Shown: in pieces, positions 23,406 to 34,524 of the stretch
How positions within the stretch are numbered: the stretch's first letter is position 1
Layout of the letters: each line of letters starts with the position of its first letter
NCBI RefSeq assembly: GCF_003086295.3
Contig: NC_092043.1
Coordinates: forward strand, 45,412,884 to 45,476,883
Direction: 5' to 3'
Length of the DNA: 64,000 nt
DNA from: Arachis hypogaea
Taxonomy: Eukaryota > Streptophyta > Magnoliopsida > Fabales > Fabaceae
Notes under the pieces: generated by a model
What the model was told of the DNA's origin: nothing
The model's input: the letters and a program-made list of their open reading frames with translations, nothing else
Databases searched by the model: none
Position numbers and translations under genes: made by a program

Positions 23406-25588
23406 CCAATTGCTAGCCGAGTTTGATAGACATACATAGTCTTATATTTCTAAGGCAACAATATTATAAGTATAATATCCACAATTTATTGGTCCCAAGA
23501 TCACTCGTTCATATAAATGTCACTATTATTTTTTGTTCTCAAACTTACTAACACACGCTCACAAAGTAGAAGAGAATTTTTAATAACTCAATATATCTTC
23601 ATTTATATGGAGAGATGATTAAAGCACATAGTTAATTGCTAAGAAATGCCATTATTAGCTATGAACAATTAAGCATGAATTGAAATGGAGGTGATGAAAT
23701 TAAACTTGCAGAAAGTTCAACTTACTAAACTAGTTATCTTTGATAAGCTTGATGACTCATGAGTATAATATATATCTAGCTATTACTATTGACTACTTTT
23801 GACTTATTTTTAGCATGTAATCAAATTTTATAACTTATATTTGACTATTACATTCCAAATACTTTTACATGTTGTAAACAAGTTGTAATATTTTTTAATC
23901 CTCTAGGATTTTCTAGAAAATATCATATGAATTGTAAATTCTCAAATATTTTATCAATTTGACAATGTGTGAAGTCTTTTTAGTTTTTTGTTCTTTTATT
24001 TAATTTGACAATTTGCTTATCTCATGATCATTCATGTTGATTCTCGTATGTAAGTGGATACAAATTGATTTATTTTATTCAATAAATATTTAGAGGAAGA
24101 AAGAAGAAACAACAATATTTTATCCTAAACTCTTTAAGAGTGTTATTTTGATAAGCAAATTTTACTCCAAAAAGAGTCTCTCCTTAGAAAATGAAAATTA
24201 TGTTGAGTTTAGTAAATAATAAAATAAAATATGATGACAAACATTATATTGGATTAAAAGTTCAATTTGTGTTTAATCTATGTGTTAGTGTAGTAAGTCC
24301 AAAAATTATTTGTACATCTCAAACAATATAACTAAGTGTCTGAATCATAGCTATTTGGACTAAACTCATAGGCCAATCAATGGAGCCAAAATCAAAATGC
24401 TTAAATCAAGCATAATTAAAAAAAAAATTTCATTAACATACAAATCAATTATTTGTTGAATAATTCACCTTCCCTCTGTATATATATTTTGGATAACAAG
24501 AAGAAAGTGGAACTATTTTCTTCTGTTGTAAATTAATGATTGATATTGAAACTCAAAACCAAAATACAAGATTAAGAATTTGGATTTAACAAACTCATTG
24601 AAAAATCCAAATCAATAAAACTTATCCCTGATCTTAATTCCTAATTTTCTGGTCTAGTTTATGAAAAGAAGAAAAAGACTTGAGTCGGTTAAATTGGTGA
24701 AAAATGATGTTTGCTGTAGTCAACTCATTAAAAAGTACAATGTTCATTCAATCTTCATCAGAGACAACCTATACACATGTACCTCTTTTCCTAAACACTT
24801 GTTTCCATCCATCTAACCATATGCATTAGCATTATACACGACACACTTAAACATCAGACACAAACTACATACTATAACCTATTCTTTACCATGGTTAACT
24901 ATGGGATGGATCCACTAGAAGGGAAAGTAATCAGCTTCAACCAGGACGGGACCAGTATGGATTCAACGTCGAATCATTGGGAGGAACAAGCCTCTCCAAC
25001 TTCTAGAGGCAAAAAATCGCCACAAAGTCGAAAATACTGCCACAAATTGCACTGGCAAAAATCCCACAATATTTTCCCAGGTAATTGCAGTTTTCTAAAC
25101 ACCACCGCAGCCAAGTTGCAGTAATACATTTTGTGATAATTTAAAACCGCTACAAATTAAGAAATAACTGTTACAAATTAACGCCTTTTCGCAGTGACAT
25201 TTCATAAATAATAGAAGAGAATTCATTTAAATTTTTTGTAGAAGAGGAGATGTGATTTTCTCTTTATTATTGTTTAGTTATTGATTATGAACTAATAAGT
25301 ACTTATTATTAATGTCAAAAACAATATTATATTATTGACATTTGTTTATAAGACCGTTCGAAATAATTTTCTTGTTAATTACAAAACTGATCTCTGCAAA
25401 ATGTTAAATCAAAATTAGGAAGTTGGAATGAAAAAATGCATAACATTATTTTGTGCGTATTTTACTAGGATTTGGAAAAGTTAAGCCTTCAATAACACAA
25501 CTCTTATAAGAATGAAAGAAGAAAAAAAAAACATATATATGAAGCATATAATAAATAAATAGCAACTATCTAGTGCCTAGCAGTTGAC

Positions 25589-25676
<88 letters not shown>

Positions 25677-26486
25677 ATTCAAAATGATTATCTAAATATT
25701 ACAATTAATAATTAATTTATATATAATTATATCCATTATTTTAAATAATTATTTATACAATCAATTTTCATTATTATATAGATGTAAGAAACTGATCATC
25801 TTCTTCTCCCCTTTTTGTCATGCTTTGTATTTAGAAGTTGCCTTTATAAGCAGCAACAGTTTCATTGGATAGGATGACATAATAATGATAACACATCTGT
25901 TACACAATTTGATTAAATTATTGTATATATCCAAAGAGATAAGGTAGCTAAGCCTTCATCACTTGTAAATTAAATAGCTTATTAGTGCATGATGAACTAC
26001 TTGTAGCTCCCCTAACATTGACCCATTTCCTCCAATCATATCATCATATCATATAGTACTCACTTCATTACAAGGAATATCTTTCTTTTTAAATATTAAA
26101 CTTTTATAAAAAAAAATTAGGAATCAAAAGAATAAGTTGATTCATATTAGTTTAAATATATAAGATAAATATAAAAAAAAATATTGGTCACGTTCACTTA
26201 ACATTTGTCTTTATATTTTATGTTAATATCAATTTTATTATGTTTAGATTTTAAATTGATTTCATTGCAAGGGATATCTTTCTTTTTAAACATTAAACTT
26301 TTATATAAAAAGGTTTAGGAGTAAAAAAAATATTGATCACATTCACTTAACATTTCTTTTTATATATTATGTAAATATCATTTTTATTATGTTTAGATTT
26401 TAATTATATAATAATAATTTTATTATAATATTCAAATATTTTTTCATCATCCTTAACCTCTATTATTATTCTCTTAAAGTTTATAT
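23406..26486. other. Intergenic, no gene seen
   Basis: No recognisable gene. 24891-25124 is an open frame of 77 residues without known motifs, followed by a sequence ending GCAGTG at 25191-25196 that could be a degraded CACTA-type end. A CT microsatellite lies at 25591. Two similar ~110-base segments around 26070-26200 and 26260-26390 (CAAGGAATATCTTTCTTTTT against CAAGGGATATCTTTCTTTTT) form a short direct duplication. Confidence 0.5.
25591..25673 (+). repeat. (CT)n microsatellite
   Basis: An uninterrupted run of CT for 83 bases, about 41 units. Such a pure long run is likely to vary in length between individuals. Confidence 0.97.
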
Positions 26487-26661
26487 TTTTTTTTAAACCA
26501 GAAACAATGAGAATATTTTATTTTAATAGAAAATATAATATCCAAAATTCAGAAAAAAAAACAAAAGAAAAATGTGAGAGACTCCCAAACTTCACAAAAT
26601 ACAGGGGTGCGATTGTGCGAAGATAAATAAAAAAGAAATTTAAGAAAGAGTAACACTGAAA

Positions 26662-26862
26662 TTAAGGGTGAGTACGGATAGCGGGTACCCGATTATCCGT
26701 TCGAATTTGAATCGAACTAATTAAATTGGTTTTGAAATTAACGGATAATCGGGTCTAATTCGAACTAAACCGATGACCTTTGTTAGTGATTGATTCGGGT
26801 ATCAGTTCTAGAGATATAGAATCCGAAACAACCTGCAAATCCGATCATATATTAATTAAATA

Positions 26863-26917
<55 letters not shown>

Positions 26918-27241
26918 CTTTTCCATTAGACAAAGATTATTCACTATTTTTAAATTTGAATGACTTTAGTTTTTAATGTATTTGGTGTTAACATGTTTGG
27001 ATTATTTCTATTGATGTTACATGTTTATTGTACTTGTTGAATTATTTAGTCTTTTTTATGAATTTCAAAGTCATTGGGTACCCAATTATCCGAACCAATC
27101 CATTATTAATCAGTTTGGTTTGGTTTGAGTACATGTATAAAAAAATACAAATTTAAACCAAATCGAACCAATTAAATTTTGATCAATTCGGTTCTAATTT
27201 TACCATAAATCCGAACCAAACCGACCCGTACTCACCCCTGA
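26662..27241. mobile_element. hAT-like element in the LINE 3' region
   Basis: The ends are TTAAGGGTGAGTACGG and, reversed, TCAGGGGTGAGTACGG. Flanks CACTGAAA (26654-26661) and AACTGAAA (27242-27249) match at seven of eight bases. It contains a pure (AT)n microsatellite at 26866-26915. No transposase. Confidence 0.8.
26866..26915 (+). repeat. (AT)n microsatellite
   Basis: Fifty bases of alternating A and T inside the hAT-like element. Confidence 0.95.
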
Positions 27242-29053
27242 AACTGAAACTAGGTTGCGAAAATAGTAGGTAAAATATCTCTTGGTTGAACTTCCCGACT
27301 TCCTCTACCACTTCTTCATACCAACAACTCTACTGTTTGAAGACCCTTCGACATTGTTCCTTCCAAATACTCTAAGCTAGGATCAAATATATCTAGTTAT
27401 ATTTGAGCTAACAATTCGGTGACTTGGTCAAATTACAACATCCTTCCACCAGTTGAAGAAAGATTCGCAGTTGCGGTTTCGATTGAGCTATGAAAAGGCA
27501 ACAAAGAACATCTTCTGATTCTGAATGACAGATTAGACCAGACAGAGAAATATTATTGAATCTCTGGTTGACAAATTGTATTACTAGCAGTATACTATGA
27601 AGGAATTTCTAATAAAAAATGAGAATTTTGTGAGGGATGACAATTTTATACAGAAAACTCCAGACAGGTTGTTGTTGTATGATTAGAGTAGGCAACTCTA
27701 TACATATATGAGACATCATATACTTATAATTTGTTAAGAATCCACTGCAACTTGTGCTCATCTGCTCCTGGTGTAATTGGTGTAATTGAGATAATTCTTT
27801 GAGTAATGTCTAGTGAAATAATTTCATCTATAGGTCCCGTACCCAAAGAATTCAGTTAGCATCTGAAGGTTGGACCACAAAAAGGAAGAATCCTAAACGG
27901 GTAGAGAAGAGGCCCTGTTGGAATCACTAAAACCAACACTCTAGTTAAGGCCTGTCTCTACAATACTCCTACCCTTTAGAATACACGTCCATTCTCATGA
28001 TGGCAAAGTACTAACTTCTGTTTTTAGAATTGAACTGTATCTGTAATTTTTTTTTTACTATTTTAACTAAAAGAAAATTAGCTTGAGTTGCTAATCTTTA
28101 AAACTGTTTACCTAGAAGTGGCAAATTTTGAGTCTGTAGTTCTTTGAATCCCTTAAGATTTCATGAATTTCAGTAAGTAAACTATCCAAAAGCCTAAAAC
28201 AAGATAACGTGTAGATGGAGACCACTTTTCTCACTAGCCAATGTAAAACCTGCTTACCGCCATTAGATAATAAGCATCATTTTCAACTATGTATCTTCTT
28301 GAGTACCTTTTCTTTAATAGCTGAGAAGGTAGCTTTTTTTGAGTGGTTAATTAAGGATGAAAAATCCAGATATTTATCCTAAGTCCCAACGTAAGAGATA
28401 TTCAAAATAGAAGCTAAAGAGGAGCAAAAAGTATTAGGGATAGGGCTTGTTGAGGTTTACCCTTTGTTCGTTGAATCTTTCATGACTTGCTAGTAATTCT
28501 AGAATCCTATCACAACCTTCATCAGAAGCTTTACAGAACAAGATAGACTCATTCACAAAGAGTAGATAGTTAATTGTAGGGCATTTTCTGGCAACTTAGA
28601 TTCCTTGAATGAGACAATTTTGTTGTGCTTTGTGTAGTAAAAAGGATATGTCTTGTGCACAGAATAGAAAACGAAAAAGGGATAGAAGATTATCCTATCG
28701 GATACCTCTATTCGGTTTAAAGAATCGTAAGGTTGACCTACTATAATAACAGAGTCAGAAACTATTGTTACCAATTTCTGGATCTATTTTATCTAGCTTG
28801 CATCAAATCTCATCTTCTCCATCATAAACTAAAGAAAGTGTCATTCCATTTTATCATAAATTTTACTCCTGTCAAGTTTTAGGGTCATTTCATATTCAAG
28901 ATTTCTCTTCTTTTGCATGAAGTAGTGCATACATTCGTGTGCTATCATAATATTATTAGTGATGAGCCTCTCCTTGAGAAACATACTCTGAGTTTAGTCT
29001 ATTAGTTTATTCATACACCACTGCCATCTACGAATTGGAATCTTCAAAATAAT

Positions 29054-29564
29054 TAGGGATGTTTAGGGATCAAATCCGATTCGCACGGTATTTATCCGAA
29101 TTTGATCCGAAATTTATGGATATGGATCCAATCGAATCCGATAAGCACACTAATAGGATCGGATTACAGATTTTGTGTAGATATCTGCATATCTGCGTAT
29201 CCGCAAAAATAAAGAAATAAATAAGTAAATATTCTTTTTATGTTTTATTTCAACTAATAATTATCATATATGTTGTATTATTTTAATTTATTATTTAAGA
29301 AAAATATGTTAATATTATTTGAAAAGTAAACATATTTAAAAGAATGAAAAAATAAATTTTATTGATATTTTTTAATAAAAATAAGCTTTCAAAAATATTT
29401 TTGTGTTTTGCGGATATATCATATATCTGATCCGATTCGATTTGCAAATCAGATCCAAGCTTAAAAATTGCGAATATTGGATCCGATCCGATCCGATGAT
29501 TTTAGTGCGAATCGAATCGAAATTTTAACCATATCTGATCTGATCCGATCCGCGTTCACCCCTA
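29054..29564. mobile_element. hAT-like element near the LINE 5' break
   Basis: The ends are TAGGGATGTTTAGGGATC and, reversed, TAGGGGTGAACGCGGATC, with repeated GATCCGAT motifs inside. Octamers AAAATAAT (29046-29053) and GAGATAAT (29565-29572) share six bases. Joining the flanks restores the LINE reading FYKII-LKIP, which confirms the insertion point. Confidence 0.8.
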
Positions 29565-29599
29565 GAGATAATCTTGTAGAAAATAGAAGATGATTTTAA

Positions 29600-31118
29600 A
29601 ACCAAATTAAACATTTTGGATAAATTTAAACCCAAAAAAATCTTAGGGACGATTTTAATTTTCAAACTAAATCATAGAGACCAAAATCGTACTTAACTAT
29701 AAATACAAAATAATTATTTATTAAAGTAATAAAAAATAAAAATAAAATCAAATATGATTAAAGATGGTTATTAAAGCCATTAGGAATAAATATGCGGTAA
29801 TTGCTATAGTTTTTAAAAGGTGATGTCTAACTTAACCAAAAAAAAAGTAAAAAATTATATTTAATTTTAAAATATAAAAATAAATAATTTTTAAATATTT
29901 AAATTTTTTTATAATAAATAAATTAGACACTAAATAATAGACATTATAAAATTCACTTAAATAGATAATGAACAAAAAGTATTAGAAGACTAGTATTTTT
30001 AGTGTAAAAAAGCAAAAAATTCGTTAATGTTAGTTCATAGGTAAAAAAAAAAAGAATAACAGAAAAAAAAATTCTTATTATTGATCGTCAATATGGAATT
30101 ATAATTATTTTACTCAATTTTTTTTTAGTAAAAAGATGGAGATATTTTTTTTAACCTCTATATATGTGGGCTTTGTGCAAGCTGCTAATTCTCCGGGTTT
30201 TCATTACTACTTAATTTAATCAAACATTTAAATATGTTTATCTTTATACAATTATCATCATGTCTCAGCTCGCAAACCCATAAAATAGTGATGATCATTT
30301 GATTGATAATGAGGATAGGTTGGGACATTAACAACTGTAATCGCATCTATGTATATCTATTATGGCCAGTCGTTTTCATTATCGAGCTTCAATTATGATT
30401 CCGGATCCAATTGAGATTTAAATATACAGCAACCATAATTATTATATTACAAGCAGATTAGGCTATCTAATTTTTATTTGAAGTACCTAACTTTTGATGT
30501 ACGATCAGCCTTTATCAATTTTTTGCTGAAATTTAATTGATTAAAAATAATTACGTGGTCACGTTATATATTCTGTGTAAATAATATTCTTTGTCAATTC
30601 TAAATATTTTTTGTACAAAAAAATATTATATACATATATTCAAATCAGTCATTATATATATTTAAATATATGTATAATTTAATATATATTTTATATTTTA
30701 ATATATATTTTATACTAATAATTAATATATTTTATATGTTTTCACAAAGATTTGTAACCCTTGTGGCAAAATTAATTATTTTTTATGATAGTATATAAAT
30801 TTTAAAAATTAATTTTATTTATTAGATTTTAATAGTTATAAGAAGCGAGTAGCGACGAAATGAAAGTGGGTTAGAGTTTAACTTTTTACTATCTGCAGAT
30901 AAGAATAGAATGAATTTTATGCAAGTTATTGTAGGGTGAAGTAGAATCAGATAGAACAAAAACTCACTTCTACCCGTCTTATTACCGCTCCAATTGATAA
31001 TATGATATATAATTATACATGACTGACTACTAATTTTGACAAATATAATTCGATTTTGTTTAATAATTAGCCATGAGTTCATGATTTTTATTTATTTTCA
31101 TTGCATAGTATACTTTAT
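29600..31118. other. Intergenic, no gene seen
   Basis: A/T-rich with short palindromic AT words (for example TATATTTAAATATA near 30655). No gene recognised. Confidence 0.5.
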
Positions 31119-31336
31119 GGTAAAACACTATTTTTGTCTTTAATGTTTAACTTAAATCATAATTTAATTTTTAATATTTTAAATATCTTATTTTTATCTC
31201 AAAAAATTTTAAATGACTTTAATATTAAATTCGTTTAAGATCTTTAGAAATTAAAATAAAATATTTAAAATATTAGACACCAAATAAAAATTTAATTTAA
31301 ATATTAAGAACTAAAATAATATAATTTATTCTAGAA
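31119..31336. repeat. Short fold-back repeat
   Basis: The first ~80 bases (GTAAAACACTATTTTTGTC, TTTAATTTTTAATATTTTAA) recur inverted at the right end (TTAAAATATTAGACACC, ACTAAAATAATATAA). A one-arm relative is at about 21213-21300. Exact ends and duplication were not determined. Confidence 0.6.
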
Positions 31337-31568
31337 ATGAATATATTATTTGCTCTAATATTATTTCCAATTTTTTTTAATGGTATTTTAAGGCGAAATT
31401 CAAAATTTCAAACACCTATTTAAATAGATTAGTTACAAACAATAATTCGAAAATCAAATAAAAATTTGAAGCGTTTAGAAGTTCAAATTCATACATAAGC
31501 TCTTGCTCTCATATGTTATATGTTTGCTTTGTTTTTCTTATAAACTCTTTATCACGCATGTTCAGTTG

Positions 31569-32708
31569 GGTAGTGTTTGTTTTGGGGTAGGACACGAAGA
31601 CATAGATAACACTGATTTAAAAAGTGTTTGAAAGCAGAGACATAGACAGTGGATATATTGTCTCCGAGATAGTTTTTTATATTTTTGCGTCCACTTTTTC
31701 ACAAAGAATAATGATAGACACGGAATTTGGAAAGAGTGGATACGGACAATGTTATAAATTTTGTTTTCCTTTTTTTCACTATTACCCCTTCTTATTTTTC
31801 CTATTGCGTTGTTAAGAGATACTTTTTTCTTACTATTCTTTCTCTATCTCTTTCTTTTCCAGGTACTCTCTCATTTCTGTAGATTTTTTTATTGGGGGTA
31901 GATAATTCTTTTCTTTTCATCGTTTTACTTCAATATCATTTTAACCTTATATTATATTATTTTATTTGTAATAAAAATAATAACAAAAATAATTAATCTT
32001 AAAACTTTTGAAAGATAAATATTATCAAAAGTAAAATTGATCTTTTAAAATGCTAAAAAATAATTTATAAATTGTAATTGATTTTATATAATTTAAAGAA
32101 AAATCAGTTTTTTATAAAGAAAAATCAGTTTTTAGATAAAAAAATTAGTTTTTTTAAATAAAAATATATTTTATATGCAAAAACTAATTGTTTTTTCATA
32201 TAAAAATGAATTTTTTTAAAATTAATTTTTTTATTTAAAATTAATTTGGCTTATTAACTTAAATAAAATTTTTTATTAATTAAACTCAAATTTATTTTTT
32301 TTGTTAATCTTAATCATATGTATTCCTACATATTAATAATAAATTTTAAAATAAAATAATTATATTTATAAATTTTATTTTAATATAAATACTAATATAT
32401 TTTTTTATTAAAATTTTTTGCCTCTTCAAATATTTTTTTTAAGTTCCGTCTGTATTTCTATGTACTCTCATTTTTTATTAAATTAATTTGTATTAATGTA
32501 GAAAATTTGGAATTACAGGTCTATTTTAATCATTTCATATAATATTTTAGTCTTGTCCATTTGTATCTAAACATAATACTAGACATTACATTAGTGTTTT
32601 GTCTATCGTATCCAAACACAATACACAAAAAATAATTTTTAATATCTCCATCATATTATCTCTATTTTAGTGTCATGTTATATCCTGTTTCTAAAAACAA
32701 ACGCAGGC
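31569..32708. mobile_element. Harbinger-like MITE relative, 1.1 kb
   Basis: The left end GGTAGTGTTTGTTTT and the reversed right end GCCTGCGTTTGTTTT are similar and belong to the family at 35501. The TTG and TTA flanks agree at two of three bases. Words such as GACACGAAGACATAG near the ends are shared with the nested element at 19412. The long A/T centre has no recognisable gene. Confidence 0.55.
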
Positions 32709-34524
32709 TTATAAATTTGCACATGTGGTCTTCACAATTTGTTTCAATGGGTCACCACTACAGTTTTGCCCATACCGACCACTCATCTTGGCCGTGGATA
32801 AATCATGCGGCTATTATCGATGGCTTTGTGGCATTTGGCGCCAATTCCATTATTTGTGGTTTTATATTTTCTCTCGCTCAAATCATTGGTAGCATTTGAA
32901 TTATTAATTCTAAAAATTAATTTATAAATATGTTACCAACGCTAAGGCCATCAATAACAAGTTTAATATATTTTAAACTTTTTAGTGTTCAATTTTATAA
33001 ATCAAAAGAAATTAATGAAGTCTTTAAGATTTTCAATTAGAGAAATTACTTGGACAAAATAGTAAGTTTATGAGAAATAATTTATAATCTTAGATTTATT
33101 TTATCTTAGTTTATTCTTAAATTTTATTCAAATCAAAACTCTCCTCATAAACTCTTCTCATGAAATAAAATCACCAAATTTTTGTTTTTAGAATCCTAAA
33201 TTCGAATGAAAACCTAAAATTTCTCTTTTCTTCAAATTTGTTTTTCCCTCACTATAAGAAAATCATCGAATTTATTGATGGATTTATTAAAAAAATTCAA
33301 CAATAACCTATTTATCGTCGAATTTTGTATTTTTTACTGTCAATTTCTTACAACACCTCCAACCCACTAACAAGACCAATCCAAATAAAAATTAAGAAAC
33401 TAATTAAAATTTGGAGTGAAAAACGAAAACAAAAAATAGGGTTAGGGTTCAAAACTAAGAGGGGTTAGAGCTTTTATACTTTCAAGTTATTAGACTAATC
33501 AAACAAAACATGTTATAAGTAGACAACAAATTGTAAATTTTCAATGTAAACAAATTAACACAATCAAAGCACTATTATCAACATTTTTATTAAAACTAAT
33601 AAAGTCTCCATAGAAAATATAAATATAGCAAACTTAGAATATCAAAATAATTAGATAATCATGAGTGAACAGTTCAACCAAGGTCACATCTAAGTAAACT
33701 AATGATACTGATTTTTCAAGAATAAAAACAGAGGAAAAAAAAGTGTAGGGTTAAAGTTTAGCAAATGCTAACAATGTTAAAAAAAAGAAGAAAACAAAGA
33801 ACATACACTTAGATGAAAGAGGAACTATAGCATCGCAGCTGATGGAGGCAAGTGGCGACGGAGGCAAACGATGAAGGTAGCAACTCGCAGGAGAGAAATA
33901 AGCTCCTCCATGGTAAAAACAAGTTTCTGGTGGATACTCTTCGACAACAACGATGATTTGAGTTGTGGAAAACAGTCAACGACGGTAAAACCGAAGTTAC
34001 CTTATCGTCGGATTTTTTCACCCCTAAATTTAATGATAATGCTCGCGTCAATTTTTTTCTCTTCAATTATTATCGACAAATTTATTATCGAAAAATTGAT
34101 TTTAATAAAAAAAAATTTACCCAATAAATTTATTGTCAAATCTGATGGTAAACTCACTACTGACCTCTAACACTAAATCTAATGATAATTTTAACAATAT
34201 TTAATGTTTTTTTTATATGGCCTCCTCTTAATATTTTCTATTTACTGCTTTGTTTCATTGTTAGCCAGAAAAAAAAAAAAGTTAGTTTGTTAATAAATCT
34301 ATATATATAAAAAAAGTATCCATTAAGTCTATACTTTAAACTCTTTAGAAAATTATTTTGGCAATACTTTTTTTTTCTTTTTCACAAGTAAAACATCTAT
34401 TATTAACAATGCTAATTAATCTTTTATTGACTCATATAGACACTTTGATAAGATAAGTAAATCAAATTTTTTTAAATCATTTTTTATCCAAAACAAAAGT
34501 TATTAGAAGAATAGCAAAAGAAAA
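32709..34524. other. Intergenic, possible CACTA-like end
   Basis: CACTATAAGAAAATCATCG at 33250 resembles the CACTAYAAGAAAA end of CACTA (En/Spm) transposons. TATCGACAAATTTATT-like words recur at 33300-33340 and 34060-34190 as subterminal repeats might, but no matching right end was found. The 57-residue frame read from 32726 (within 32675-32899) has no motif I recognise. Confidence 0.4.

Larger units (their letters stand above)
26487..29590 (-). pseudogene. L1-type LINE, 5'-truncated, decayed
   Basis: On the minus strand the frame starts near 29585 with FYKII, then after a hAT insert continues with KIPIRR, LITNNIMIAHECMHY, LKLDRSK, a FFKPNRGIR-like stretch (read near 28700), FLLHKAQQNCLIQGI, SILFCKASDEGC and further on FSAIKEKVLKKIHS. 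This order is that of a plant L1 reverse transcriptase. The FADD active-site box reads FVNE, so it is dead. Downstream is a zf-RVT-like stretch and a 3' untranslated region ending in an A-tract (T-run at 26487-26495 on plus). Stops and shifts are frequent. hAT-like elements at 26662 and 29054 interrupt it. Confidence 0.8.
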
